The position numbers were made by a program, and so were the translations under genes. The notes under the pieces are model-generated. The model worked only from the letters and a program-made list of their open reading frames with translations. It was not told the DNA's origin and did not search any database. Shown here in pieces: positions 1 through 8,896 of a stretch of 64,000 bases of DNA; within the stretch, counting starts at the first letter, position 1; each line of letters opens with the position of its first letter. The stretch comes from Desulfospira sp963664655. Its GTDB lineage: Bacteria; Desulfobacterota; Desulfobacteria; Desulfobacterales; Desulfobacteraceae. Location of the stretch: contig CAXXHM010000001.1 of NCBI GenBank assembly GCA_963664655.2, forward strand, positions 62,001 through 126,000, read 5' to 3'.

Positions 1-2
1 AA

Positions 3-1253
3 GTGTTACGGGGCCTGTTCTCGGTTAAAGTCAGGACCACATCGGAAAATACGGCGGTTCCCTGTATGGTCAAACCGGTGGAAGGGCTCAGCAGCCTATC
101 GGTCAGCCAGGTATCCATCAGCACAGGCCGGCCCATCCGGAACAATCTGACCCGGGAGCAGTTCAACCGGCTTTATGACCTGGCTTCAGGTGCCCAGCCC
201 GACGATTATCTTATTGTCATTGAAGTGCCGGCCCATGAGACGCCCATGGAACTTGCCGCCATTGAATACCCGGGCATCAAACAGGGCGCCGATTCCATGG
301 AAGCCCAGAAACAGCTGCATAAAAAATTTGAAGAAAACATGATGACCTGCCTGGTCAAGTATCCGGGGATTCTGGTGGCCTGTTTCCAGCATAAGGTGGC
401 CATTCCCAAAGGCCACCCCATGGACGCCATCCTCAAAAAATACGGGCAGACCTTAAAAACATCGGCATCCCACCACAAGCTGCCCCTGGTCCTTTCCCTC
501 CAGGGGGAAACCGCCGTGGCCAGCTATTGCGGGAATACCAACGTGGTAAAGGACATCCAGAGCGATTTTAAAAGCTTTACCGACTTTGATTCCATGATCC
601 AGCTGATCAACCCCTGCAACCGGGAATACCCGGCCAGTTTTATCCCGCCGGGCCCCCATGTGGAGGAGTGGATTGAAACCCTGTCCCGGTACAAAACCTT
701 AAATGAAATCAAAGAACAGATACGGTCAGACGGCGGTATTGCCTGGTCCAGGAATCTGCTCAAGGAGCTTTGCACCACCTCCTATATCAAGGAAGCCCTG
801 AACAATATCTTTTTTAAACCCTGGATTATAGAAACCGAAAACCTGGTTAAAGAGGCTGCCAACTGTCTTCACGAAGCCACCAACTATGATGAATCCGCGG
901 AAATAAAAGAACGGATGAGGCAGGTGATTCTCGATGACGAGTACCTAACGTTGCGCCGGATCTTTGACCAGGAGCTCAGCTATACCCATGAGAACACCAT
1001 AGACGACCATCAAGTTTTCTGGACCGGGGTTTTTTCGAACTATCTGGACCAGTTTTTCCGGGACACCGATCGGAGCAACCTCATTGCCGGCATCATGTGG
1101 GAGAAAATTTTAAAACGGATTGACCCGGAACAAAAAGGGTTCTTCGGAACCCGGGAAAAGGATTTGCCCTATATCATCATGAACATGGCCGAATTCTATG
1201 TTCCCAACGCCCTGATGAGGGGAGACTATCTTCTCATGGAAAAAGACCTTTAA
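3..1253 (+). CDS. Conserved hypothetical protein, 5' end outside the window
   Basis: The reading frame is open from the first bases of the window, so the GTG at base 3 is probably an internal codon and the gene likely starts upstream. The visible 416 residues are soluble, rich in charged helices, and have no signal peptide or membrane segment. I do not recognise the family with certainty. It sits 11 bases upstream of an actin-like ATPase gene and the two share a clear ribosome-binding site junction, so they form an operon and probably act together. A distant link to SrfC-type proteins, which neighbour ATPase-like SrfB proteins in enterobacteria, is a guess from context only. Confidence 0.6.
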   Translation: MLRGLFSVKVRTTSENTAVPCMVKPVEGLSSLSVSQVSISTGRPIRNNLTREQFNRLYDLASGAQPDDYLIVIEVPAHETPMELAAIEYPGIKQGADSMEAQKQLHKKFEENMMTCLVKYPGILVACFQHKVAIPKGHPMDAILKKYGQTLKTSASHHKLPLVLSLQGETAVASYCGNTNVVKDIQSDFKSFTDFDSMIQLINPCNREYPASFIPPGPHVEEWIETLSRYKTLNEIKEQIRSDGGIAWSRNLLKELCTTSYIKEALNNIFFKPWIIETENLVKEAANCLHEATNYDESAEIKERMRQVILDDEYLTLRRIFDQELSYTHENTIDDHQVFWTGVFSNYLDQFFRDTDRSNLIAGIMWEKILKRIDPEQKGFFGTREKDLPYIIMNMAEFYVPNALMRGDYLLMEKDL

Positions 1254-1264
1254 GGAGAAAGACC

Positions 1265-3016
1265 ATGCTGTTTGATTTTTTCAAACGGAAAAAAACACCG
1301 GTGGATGAATTCCAGCTCGCCCTGGAAGATGATGACAAGCTTTACTATGAGACCATTGCCGGAAGAACCCCGAGAGACCCCAACAACAAAGAAGAGTACA
1401 TTCTTTTTATAGATTTTGGTTCTTACAGAACCTCGGTCCTGTGCTGGCCGTGCAGTTTTGGCCGGGATAAAATCACCGATTCCTGGAAGTATGTGGTCCA
1501 CTTTGACGGCGACGACCAGGGCGGGTTTCCCTCTGCCTTTATCAACCCCCCGTCAGGGGACGAGCGGGACTTTGCCTTTGTCTCCAGCGTGGAAGAGGCC
1601 AATATCAGCCCAAGCCAGGTGGTGAGAAGCGCCAAATACGCCTTTGCCAGTAAATTTGCCGCATACAAAGGGGATGTCCCCCAGTTCAAGCTGTACATCA
1701 AAAAAATCCTGGAACACAGTTTTAAATATGTGACAGAGCCCAAAGAAGACCGGCCCTGGAACGGCCCTGCCATCCCCATTATCACCGAAGTCAGGGTAAC
1801 GGTGCCGGACCTTTTCATTGAAAACCTGCGGGCGGGTTACCGGGAAAATATCTTTGGCGTGTGCATGGAACTGGCCGGCCACGCCAAGTGGAAAAATATT
1901 TTTCCGTCCAACCTCAGGCACCTGAGGAAAACCTTTGTCAACATCTCCTCGGATGAAAGCGGGGCCTGCGAACTTTACTTTTTAAACCTGATCAAACTCA
2001 TGCCTTTCTGGGAGCTGTCCAGCTACAAGGACCGGCTGCCCGGCATTGATGAGGTTCACTTTTTGTTTTCCCAGGACCGCCACCGGAATCCGGATAAAGA
2101 TCACCTGAATTTCGTGGTCTGCCACCTGGATATCGGGGGACTGACCACGGATGTGAGCATGCTGCTGATCCAAAGCGTTTATGACCCGGTTCTGGGCATT
2201 ACCACCACCTTGAAACGCAAAGAATCTTTTTCCGAAAAAAAGGCCGGCGAGTATTTTGCTGAAAGCTTTGCTGCCGACCGGACCGCTGACAGCCCGGCCC
2301 ACTGGTGGGAGTCACAGGACTTCATTGACACGGAATTTGCCAAGTTTCTAGGGATGCTCACCGGCAAACAGGCCGTGCTGCTCAAAGAGTGGCACAGGGA
2401 AAGAAAGCTCAACGGCATTTATTTTCTGATCTCCGGCCGGCCCACCAAGGCCCCCCTGGTCCAAAAGGCCATCCGCCGGCATATCTTAAGGGAATTTAAC
2501 AAAGAAGAACTGCTGTTACTGCCCGAACACTGCCTGTTCATGGCCGACTATTATCATGTGGGCAAAAACGAAGAAGGGGAGCGGTACGCCAAGAAAATAG
2601 AGCATTTTGAAAAACTGATCACGTTGCTGGGCAATGTCTACACCCTGTATGACGGGTATGACATTGACTTTGAAAACCACAAGTATTTCATCTCCCTGGA
2701 TGTGGATGCACGGACCAGCAACCAGATGGAGGTTTCTCCGGGAAAAATATACAACATGGAGACCTTTGAGACCTACAAAAAGGCGGCCCTTAAAAACAAT
2801 GTCAACCACCTGGCCTTTACCCGGATCCTTGGCGGGGAGCATACCACCCGGTTTTTGACGGTCAAGACCATTGCCCGGCAGACTGCGTTTCCGGCCATCA
2901 AGGTGGCCACGGCGGCGGACTATGATGACCAGGCCTGGATTACGCCGTCTTTGATTATTACCAATCTGGATCAGAATGAGCAGGCCTTCGATCTTGCATG
3001 GGCCACCCTAAGCTAA
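1265..3016 (+). CDS. Actin/Hsp70-fold ATPase-like protein
   Basis: The 583-residue protein carries the three landmarks of the actin/Hsp70/sugar-kinase fold: a phosphate-1 loop FIDFGSYRTS near residues 49-58, a phosphate-2 loop HLDIGGLTTDVS near 288-299, and an adenosine-like segment FLISGRPTKAP near 388-398. An N-terminal Lys-rich stretch precedes the first loop. GGAGAAAG lies just before the ATG. It follows the upstream unknown gene by 11 bases. Such ATPases include cytoskeletal filaments and SrfB-like virulence factors; the exact role here is unknown. The fold assignment is well supported by the spacing of the motifs, the function is not. Confidence 0.7.
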   Translation: MLFDFFKRKKTPVDEFQLALEDDDKLYYETIAGRTPRDPNNKEEYILFIDFGSYRTSVLCWPCSFGRDKITDSWKYVVHFDGDDQGGFPSAFINPPSGDERDFAFVSSVEEANISPSQVVRSAKYAFASKFAAYKGDVPQFKLYIKKILEHSFKYVTEPKEDRPWNGPAIPIITEVRVTVPDLFIENLRAGYRENIFGVCMELAGHAKWKNIFPSNLRHLRKTFVNISSDESGACELYFLNLIKLMPFWELSSYKDRLPGIDEVHFLFSQDRHRNPDKDHLNFVVCHLDIGGLTTDVSMLLIQSVYDPVLGITTTLKRKESFSEKKAGEYFAESFAADRTADSPAHWWESQDFIDTEFAKFLGMLTGKQAVLLKEWHRERKLNGIYFLISGRPTKAPLVQKAIRRHILREFNKEELLLLPEHCLFMADYYHVGKNEEGERYAKKIEHFEKLITLLGNVYTLYDGYDIDFENHKYFISLDVDARTSNQMEVSPGKIYNMETFETYKKAALKNNVNHLAFTRILGGEHTTRFLTVKTIARQTAFPAIKVATAADYDDQAWITPSLIITNLDQNEQAFDLAWATLS

Positions 3017-3019
3017 CTG

Positions 3020-3145
3020 GTGTTTGAGCGAAACTTCACTCATCTGCGGCGTTGCTGCAAAAATCTGCAATCCTCACAACCAGAAGGTTGCTCCGGTTGC
3101 AGATTTTCTTGCGCCTTGCATATGAGCAAACTTTCACTCAAACAC
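3020..3145. repeat. Palindromic intergenic repeat, copy 1
   Basis: The ends are near-perfect inverted repeats (GTGTTTGAGCGAAA against TTTCACTCAAACAC), and inside lies a hairpin formed by AAATCTGCAA and TTGCAGATTT around GGTTGC. It begins three bases after the actin-like gene stops. A second copy follows at once. The layout resembles a non-autonomous palindromic element or REP-like unit. Confidence 0.8.
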
Positions 3146-3153
3146 GGGCCAGC

Positions 3154-3264
3154 CGAAACTTCATCCATCTGCGGCGTTGCTGCAAAAATCTGCAATCCTC
3201 ACAACCAGAAGGTTGCTCCGGTTGCAGATTTTCTTGCGCATTGCATATGAGCAAACTTTCACTC
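3154..3264. repeat. Palindromic intergenic repeat, copy 2
   Basis: Nearly identical to copy 1 over about 105 bases (from CGAAACTTCA to AACTTTCACTC), with only a few substitutions and different outermost bases. Its right edge reaches the stop codon of the minus-strand gene beginning at 3597. Confidence 0.8.
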
Positions 3265-3597
3265 CCGTTTTGAGAGCCCCCCCACTGCGAAAGTCGCACA
3301 TTGAAGGGCTATGCTTTTTTTCTTTACCCAGAGCCTGACCATGGAAACAGATTCCCCTTCCATGTTTGTAATGCTTGGCTGCTCTTCTATATACAAAACA
3401 TTTTTAATGTTAAATTCATAATAGAACGTATGTTCACTAAATGGATCGGCAACAAGAATTACCCTGTTTTTTTCATAGGGATGCTTTTTGGGCGAGCCGT
3501 AAAACGAACAGCAGTTTTTTTTATCAAAATCCAGGTTCCTGACATACTTTTGCAGTTCAAGACTGTCTTTGAGTTCAATAAATTTGTCCATTGTCAT
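3259..3597 (-). CDS. Hypothetical small cytosolic protein (112 aa)
   Basis: I do not recognise this family. The chosen ATG at 3597 has AGGAGG seven bases upstream; a longer frame to 3648 has no comparable site. The product is hydrophilic with several Phe/Tyr/Cys residues (DKKNCCSFYGSP near residues 26-37), no signal peptide and no membrane segment. Its stop codon lies inside the edge of the second palindromic repeat, so the repeat may have replaced the original gene end. It stands alone, convergent with the actin-like gene. Confidence 0.6.
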   Translation of the reverse strand: MTMDKFIELKDSLELQKYVRNLDFDKKNCCSFYGSPKKHPYEKNRVILVADPFSEHTFYYEFNIKNVLYIEEQPSITNMEGESVSMVRLWVKKKSIALQCATFAVGGLSKRE

Positions 3598-3848
3598 GCA
3601 AAGCCCTCCTTTATTGAAATCCAATTGGATAAATTGATTTTTCATCAAAATTTAAACCGATTTTACCCAAAATAAAATCACATCCCGCCATGTCAAGAGC
3701 AGCCTGCATAGTCTTGACATGGCCGTTGACGTCAAACATTTAACGAATACGAAAAAAACGGTTACGATAGAATAAAAACAGCATACACACCCCATTCATC
3801 CGGGGCAGTTACCACTTTTAAGATCAAAAAAAACGATCAGGAAGGGAA

Positions 3849-3889
3849 GCATTCCCCCGGGTTATGTTCCATCCTTACAGGGGGAATGC
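3849..3889 (-). terminator. Probable terminator downstream of the purH segment
   Basis: A perfect 10-bp stem (GCATTCCCCC / GGGGGAATGC) with a 21-base loop lies 36 bases beyond the stop at 3926. In the minus-strand direction it is followed within 20 bases by a run of eight T residues. The rest of the 3598-3925 gap shows no convincing gene. Confidence 0.65.
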
Positions 3890-3925
3890 CTTCAATCACA
3901 ATATTATAATGTCAGTGATCTTTTG

Positions 3926-5176
3926 TTAATGTTTAAAGCTGCGCTGTCCGGTGTACACCATGGTGGCACCGGTCTCGTTGCAGGCTTCAATGGACTGGTA
4001 ATCGTTTAAAGAGCCGCCGGGCTGAATCACGGCCTTGACCCCCTGCCTGAGCCCCACGTCAATGCCGTCCCGGAAGGGGAAAAAAGCATCCGATACCATG
4101 GCGGCACCAATGAGCCCGCCGTTGACCCGGGCCACCCGTTCTTCAATATCGGCGCGTTTGTCCTTGTCGGTAAGATCGGCAAAGGCCATTTGGTGCTGCT
4201 CATAGCAATACCGGTCGGCCAGTTTGCGATAGGCTTTGTCCACCGCGATTTCAGCCACCCCCACCCGGTCCTGTTCGCCGGTGCCGATACCCACGGTGCA
4301 GTTATCTTTCACATAGATCACCGAGTTGGATGTGATGCCCGATTCCACCAGCCAGCCGAAGAGCATATCCTGGTATTCCTGATCCGTGGGTTCGCGGTCC
4401 ACGGTAAAGGTCTTCCCTTTGTATTCGGTGGAGGCCAGGCTCAGGTCTTCTTTTTTCAAGGTGGCGGGCACAAAGGACCACTGGGCCACCAGGCCCCCGT
4501 CCATCAGGCTTTTAAAATCCACTACCCGCTCACCGATAAAGTTCTGCAGCCGGTCAATGGCGTTGATCCGGATAACCCTTAGATTCTTTCTCTGGCCTAA
4601 GATATCAATGACCCCGTCTTCAAACTCAGGGGCCACCACCACTTCGGCGTACTGGGAGGCGATGGCTTCTGCCGTGGCCTTGTCCACGGCCCGGTTCAGG
4701 GCGATACAGCCGCCAAAGGCGGCCACCCGGTCCGCCATATAGGCGTTGTGGTAGGCCTGCTCAAGGCTGTCTGCCCTGGCCGCCCCACAGGGGTTGTTGT
4801 GCTTGACGATGACCGCACAGGGCATATCCGTAAAATACCGCAGAATATTCAAGGAATTATCCGCATCGGTCAGGTTGGTCTTTCCCGGATGCTTGCCCGA
4901 CTGAAGCAGCTCAATATCGGATACCAGATATTTGCCCGGGGCAATGGTTTTTGCGTCTCCCAGGGCCAAATTTCCGTTGACCAGCCGGTAAAGGGCCGCT
5001 TCCTGGCCCGGGTTTTCGCCATATCTTAAGCCCTTTTCAACCCCGTCTATGACCCAGGCCACCTTTTCATAGAACAGGGTCTGGCGCTTGTCTCCGTCCA
5101 CAAAACTGATTTCCATGGCCGGGGTGAAATGGTCATCCATTATGGTTTTATACATCTGCTTTAAGTCTTTGGGCAT
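3926..5176 (-). CDS. purH: AICAR transformylase (PurH C-terminal activity) as a separate protein
   Basis: This 416-residue protein corresponds to the formyltransferase domain of bifunctional PurH, which transfers a formyl group from 10-formyl-THF to AICAR in purine synthesis. Visible family motifs are RYGENPGQ (51-58), KHNNPCG (124-130, the catalytic Lys-His region), DAFFPFRDG near 363 and QPGGS near 385. Stand-alone AICAR transformylases of about 390-420 residues are known. The start has AAGGAG eight bases upstream. The IMP cyclohydrolase half is encoded just upstream on the same strand, separated by a GTTAGC-rich spacer, so the last two steps of IMP synthesis are carried by two adjacent genes. 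Confidence 0.93.
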   Translation of the reverse strand: MPKDLKQMYKTIMDDHFTPAMEISFVDGDKRQTLFYEKVAWVIDGVEKGLRYGENPGQEAALYRLVNGNLALGDAKTIAPGKYLVSDIELLQSGKHPGKTNLTDADNSLNILRYFTDMPCAVIVKHNNPCGAARADSLEQAYHNAYMADRVAAFGGCIALNRAVDKATAEAIASQYAEVVVAPEFEDGVIDILGQRKNLRVIRINAIDRLQNFIGERVVDFKSLMDGGLVAQWSFVPATLKKEDLSLASTEYKGKTFTVDREPTDQEYQDMLFGWLVESGITSNSVIYVKDNCTVGIGTGEQDRVGVAEIAVDKAYRKLADRYCYEQHQMAFADLTDKDKRADIEERVARVNGGLIGAAMVSDAFFPFRDGIDVGLRQGVKAVIQPGGSLNDYQSIEACNETGATMVYTGQRSFKH

Positions 5177-5193
5177 GGTAGGTCTCCTTGGAA

Positions 5194-5284
5194 GCTGTTA
5201 GCCTTTAGCTGTTAGCTGTTAGCCTTTAGCGGTTAGCTGTTAGCCTTTAACGGTTAGCTAATAGCTGATGGCTAACCGCTAATT
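5194..5284. repeat. GTTAGC short tandem repeat cluster between the purH genes
   Basis: About nine degenerate copies of the hexamer GTTAGC or TTTAGC, spaced 8-10 bases apart, lie between the two purH genes, ending in an inverted stretch (GGCTAACCGCTAA). A related cluster lies upstream of the cyclohydrolase gene. No coding potential is seen. Confidence 0.8.
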
Positions 5285-5394
5285 GCTTTTATAAGAAAGT
5301 CTCACTAACGTCCTGAGAAGACTTTCAATATTTGTTGTGGGCGGCTCTTGGTTGGATAATCAAAGCGGCCCGGTTTCTGCCCTTTAGGGTATGG

Positions 5395-5443
5395 CCGTTA
5401 TAACAGGCCTTGATTTCATCCGTTATAACAGGCCTTGATTTCA
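5395..5443. repeat. 25-bp tandem duplication at the end of the cyclohydrolase gene
   Basis: CCGTTATAACAGGCCTTG plus six more bases occurs twice (5395-5418 and 5420-5443) with a period of 25. Because 25 is not a multiple of three, the second unit shifts the frame and creates the TGA that ends the cyclohydrolase reading frame. Confidence 0.95.
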
Positions 5444-6093
5444 ACAAAGGGGCGATCCGCCAGGTAGTCGGCAATGGCCCTATCGTATTGGGCGGTATGT
5501 TCGAATGCCTTTCGGGCCAGTTCAAACCGGTCTGACAGGCCAAGGGTTCCGGCACCGGCCTTCATTTGTTCTAAAATCTGGGGATAGGACCCGGGATCCA
5601 CCACTGAGGCCACCCGGATAAAGTTCTTGGCCGCGGCCCGGATCATGGTCGGGCCGCCAATGTCAATATTGCCCCGGGCGTTTTCCGGTGTGGCATCGGG
5701 TTTGGCAATGGTCTGGCTGAAGGGGTAAAGATTGACCACGACCATATCAATGGCCCGGGCATGGGTCCTTTTCAGGTCCTGCTGGTGATCGGTATTATAG
5801 GTTTCTGTAAGCAAGCCCAGGTAAATTTTAAAATCCAGGGTTTTTACCAGCCCTCCCTGAGTTTCAGGCTGGCCCGTGTACTGGGATACCGGCTTTAAAT
5901 GGTTATCGGCGTCAGGCCCGAGAATTTCCTTGATTTTTGCATATGTCCCGCCGGTGGAAAGGATCAGAATGTCGGGGTTCAGTGCCACAATCCCCGGAAT
6001 AAACGTTTCCAGGCCGGTCTTGTCTGATACGCTGGCCAGAATGGTATTGATTTTTACCGGATCATCAATTTGATCAACAACATTTTTTCCCAT
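5416..6093 (-). CDS. purH: IMP cyclohydrolase (PurH N-terminal, MGS-like domain) as a separate protein
   Basis: The 225-residue product matches the inosinicase half of PurH, which closes FAICAR to IMP. Motifs are SVSDKTGLE (21-29), STGGTYAK (46-53) and the signature DIGGPTMIRAAAKN (144-157). AAGGAACG precedes the ATG by seven bases. The domain in bifunctional PurH ends after about 200 residues, so the catalytic part is complete. The C-terminus runs into a 25-bp tandem duplication: without it the frame would continue in phase for 22 more residues (beginning HTLKGRNR) to a TGA at 5325. The tail has therefore been cut by a recent slippage event. The AICAR transformylase gene follows downstream. 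Confidence 0.92.
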   Translation of the reverse strand: MGKNVVDQIDDPVKINTILASVSDKTGLETFIPGIVALNPDILILSTGGTYAKIKEILGPDADNHLKPVSQYTGQPETQGGLVKTLDFKIYLGLLTETYNTDHQQDLKRTHARAIDMVVVNLYPFSQTIAKPDATPENARGNIDIGGPTMIRAAAKNFIRVASVVDPGSYPQILEQMKAGAGTLGLSDRFELARKAFEHTAQYDRAIADYLADRPFVEIKACYNG

Positions 6094-6106
6094 GATCGTT
6101 CCTTTG

Positions 6107-6148
6107 GTTAGCTGATAGCTGTTAGCTCTTAGCCGTTAGCTGTTAGCA
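6107..6148. repeat. GTTAGC short repeat cluster upstream of the cyclohydrolase gene
   Basis: About five spaced copies of GTTAGC or CTTAGC lie directly upstream of the cyclohydrolase start. It is the same hexamer family as at 5194-5284, so the gene is flanked on both sides by the repeat. Confidence 0.75.
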
Positions 6149-6226
6149 GACAGGGGGTAGGATCTCTAACCGCCTGTTCATGAAAATTTTGAATACAAAT
6201 CAGGGGATGGTAGTATGATTTCAAAT

Positions 6227-6898
6227 TCAGGTCAAGGCTGTAATTTCCCGGATCACCGGGGCCATGGCATTCCGGTCTTCCGGGGGGATCATGAGGACGG
6301 GAATCTTCCGGTTCCTGATAAAATGTCTGCCGGGCCGGGCCGGGTCGGGCCTGGTATAGCCGACATCTGAAAACAAAAGGATCATATCTGAAAGATTGCC
6401 GAAAATACCAGACTGGTCCATCTGCTCAATATACTGAAGAAAAATATTGTTCAAGGTCAGCACCCGGGGAGGCATCCGGGCATACCCGGCCCGTTCACAG
6501 GCCACCCCGGACATCATGGCCCGGCATCCAAAGGGCCTTGATTCATACACCGTACAAAGGTTGTTTTCCAGCAAAGGGCATTGGCCCCACAGGGGATCAT
6601 TTTCCTCTTCAGGGGCTTCCCGGCCTGACATGCAGATTTGAACAAATCCATTGGTGGTCAATGCCGGGACATACCGTTTCTCCGGAAAGTTATCCTTCAC
6701 TTTTTGGGCAACCTTATCTTTTTCCCGGCTGCAAAGCCGTGAAAATAAAAACGCAACCTCAAGGCTGGTTACCGTTACATTGCAGGTGCAGCAGCCGGCA
6801 CATCCCTGCCGGCATGCCGCCCCTGCCCCGTCAAGGTTGAGGATCTTGTCCAGGGTCCTCTCATAAAGGCCGTACAGGGTTTCAATTTTGTTAAGCAT
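6227..6898 (-). CDS. YkgJ-type cysteine-cluster protein
   Basis: The 223-residue protein has the zinc/iron-chelating cluster of the YkgJ family: Cys29, Cys33, Cys36, Cys37 and Cys39 (CRQGCAGCC core), then CPLLENNLC and RPFGCRAM near residues 125-147. The family is thought to bind iron or zinc; its substrates are unknown. The start codon overlaps the stop of the upstream sensor gene by eight bases (ATGCTTAA), which indicates translational coupling to that sensor. No signal peptide or membrane segment is seen. Confidence 0.85.
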   Translation of the reverse strand: MLNKIETLYGLYERTLDKILNLDGAGAACRQGCAGCCTCNVTVTSLEVAFLFSRLCSREKDKVAQKVKDNFPEKRYVPALTTNGFVQICMSGREAPEEENDPLWGQCPLLENNLCTVYESRPFGCRAMMSGVACERAGYARMPPRVLTLNNIFLQYIEQMDQSGIFGNLSDMILLFSDVGYTRPDPARPGRHFIRNRKIPVLMIPPEDRNAMAPVIREITALT

Positions 6899-8672
6899 CT
6901 TTTTGGTCTGTGGTTTGGCCGGTTTTTAAAACACTCTTTTTTTTGGCATTGGTATACCATTCATACTTGCCATACAGTTTTTCCGTGCATTCCGGACAGA
7001 TGGCATGGCTGAACAGTACACTTGAATGATTTTGAATATAGGTTTCCAGATTATTCCAGAAGCCCTTGTCATCCCGGATCTTTTTGCAATTGGCGCAAAT
7101 GGGGACAAGCCCGCTTAAGACATTTACCTTTTCAAGGGCATCCTGAAGTTTCCGGATCAGCTGTTCTTTTTCAATCTGGGCATTTTTTGATTCCGTAATA
7201 TCCTGAATGCTGCCAAAAATCCGGACAGCCTTATTGTTGCTGCCATACTCGGCCTTCCCGGTAATCCAGAGCCATTTGGCGTTTCCTTTGGGCAGGCATG
7301 CCTGGTACTCGAATTCAGCCTCCCCTTCTTTGAACATTTTAATGAGGGCTTCTTTACTGGGCCTGATGTAATCGGGATGAATCAGCTCAAGTAAATCGGC
7401 ATATGTTACAGAGCCGTTATCCCGGTTTAACTCAAAAATCGAGTAGGTTTCATCGGCCAGGGTATAGACTTCGCCCGCCACATCATACTCCCACCAGCCG
7501 GATTTGCCTAAACGGTTGGCGGTTTCCAGTTTTCCGGTCAGGTCCTTGAGCTTTTGATTGGCTGCCTCAAGTTCAGTGACGGTTTTGGCCAGGGCGGCTT
7601 GAGCCCGCTGGCGTTCTTTAATTTCTTCTTCAAGGTGGCTGGTTTTTTCAGTAATCTTTTGTTTTAATTCATCGGTATGGAGCAGGACCCTGTCGGCCAG
7701 GGGGCTCATTAAACACCAGAACCCTGACAAAATCACCAGATAAGCCATAAAAAACCCCGCCCCCCAACAGATAAACCGGGTGTTCAAGGGTTCATACAGT
7801 TCTTTTTTGTTTTGAAGCACCACAAGGCCCCAGTCAGGGCTGTCCAGATGATGAAAGGCGGCGACATAGTCTGAAGATATGTTATCCATGCCTGACTGGC
7901 CCCGGCATGCTTTGATCAGCACGGCCTCAAGTAAATCCCGCGGGACACCGGCATTGTCTATGTTTTCTTTGGAAAACGGGGTCAGTATCCCCTTTTCCGT
8001 GAGAACCCCAAGAATAACTTTCCGGTTGTCTTCAGGGGGCAGCCCGTTTTGGACAATTTTTTTAAGGGCGCAAAGGTCAATCATTATCAGGTCAGCCCCC
8101 AGGTATGTTTTTGACCGGTTCAGGATAGGGGCGCTGACAAAAAGGGTGCCTTGGGATTGATTGCTGAAGGGGGTTGACAAGGATATGGTAAAGGGCTGGG
8201 TATAATCAATTGACAACGTTGAAGGGGATATGGCCTGCCCGCACTGGGCCACCAGCTGCCCTTTCCGGTCCATCCGGGTGATGCCGATGATCTCTTCGGA
8301 CTGGTCCATGGCATCGGATAGTTTGGGCGTTGTAAAGGCGAAAAGCTCCTCAAGACTGATCCGGCCATGGTTGTATTTTTCAAGTTCCTGCCTGATCCGC
8401 GACCGGCTGGTCACCTGAAAGGCCACATCTTTAACCCGTCTTGCCCATTCATTCGCCGCCATGGCCCTCATATCGGCATCGTGAAGGACCTTGCTGTTTT
8501 CCGTGTCTTTCAACCGGTTATACATGGGGACCACCATGGCGGCAATCAAGGTAAGGGAAAAAATCAGAAAAAAGGACGCCGAATATAAAAAAAGGGTTTT
8601 CCTGAATTTTTGGGGTGATATGGTTTTCAATGGCTGTTTCAAAACCTGTCTTTTAACCGCGCTGCCCTGCAA
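6891..8672 (-). CDS. Membrane-bound cache/PAS sensor without kinase domain
   Basis: In order: a transmembrane helix near residues 27-50, an extracytoplasmic sensor region of about 250 residues (cache-like), a second helix near 300-325, a coiled coil (345-395), a PAS domain (about 395-505), and a C-terminal module of about 60 residues with ICANCKKIRDDKGFW and a later CPEC pair that probably binds metal. No histidine-kinase, GGDEF or HTH domain follows. The same CxxC module closes many PAS proteins of sulfate reducers and its output is not established. It is coupled to the YkgJ-type gene downstream, so the two may signal together. Confidence 0.8.
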   Translation of the reverse strand: MQGSAVKRQVLKQPLKTISPQKFRKTLFLYSASFFLIFSLTLIAAMVVPMYNRLKDTENSKVLHDADMRAMAANEWARRVKDVAFQVTSRSRIRQELEKYNHGRISLEELFAFTTPKLSDAMDQSEEIIGITRMDRKGQLVAQCGQAISPSTLSIDYTQPFTISLSTPFSNQSQGTLFVSAPILNRSKTYLGADLIMIDLCALKKIVQNGLPPEDNRKVILGVLTEKGILTPFSKENIDNAGVPRDLLEAVLIKACRGQSGMDNISSDYVAAFHHLDSPDWGLVVLQNKKELYEPLNTRFICWGAGFFMAYLVILSGFWCLMSPLADRVLLHTDELKQKITEKTSHLEEEIKERQRAQAALAKTVTELEAANQKLKDLTGKLETANRLGKSGWWEYDVAGEVYTLADETYSIFELNRDNGSVTYADLLELIHPDYIRPSKEALIKMFKEGEAEFEYQACLPKGNAKWLWITGKAEYGSNNKAVRIFGSIQDITESKNAQIEKEQLIRKLQDALEKVNVLSGLVPICANCKKIRDDKGFWNNLETYIQNHSSVLFSHAICPECTEKLYGKYEWYTNAKKKSVLKTGQTTDQKDA

Positions 8673-8745
8673 TCATCAAGGGCAAGAGGATTTTGGTTTA
8701 CAAATCTGCTTTGAATAATATCATTAAGCCTCTAAAAAGGAAACC

Positions 8746-8821
8746 GGAAACGGGAGACCGGAAATCGCGGCTTCCCCGGGCATCCGCATTCCGGCCTTCC
8801 GTCTTTCGGTCTCCCGTCTCC
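8746..8821. repeat. Inverted repeat in the divergent intergenic region
   Basis: GGAAACGGGAGACCGG (from 8746) is matched in reverse complement by CGGTCTCCCGTCTCC (8807-8821), with GC-rich degenerate repeats of the same words between. It lies in the 304-bp gap between divergent genes. It may be a small palindromic element or a mirror-type minisatellite; no gene is seen inside. Confidence 0.65.
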
Positions 8822-8896
8822 CTGCATTCTAATTGCTTTAACGGTATTACTACAAATGAGTTCACCATGGAAACTGACCCAGAACAACAAAAAAGT

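Noticed and set aside
3020..3264. Tandem small frames within the palindromic repeats as a repeat protein
   Set aside because: The 73-76-aa frames merely translate the two repeat copies and have no ribosome-binding site.
5194..5284. Possible CRISPR array from the GTTAGC repeats
   Set aside because: Units are six bases with 2-4-base spacing and no unique spacers; this is a simple sequence repeat.
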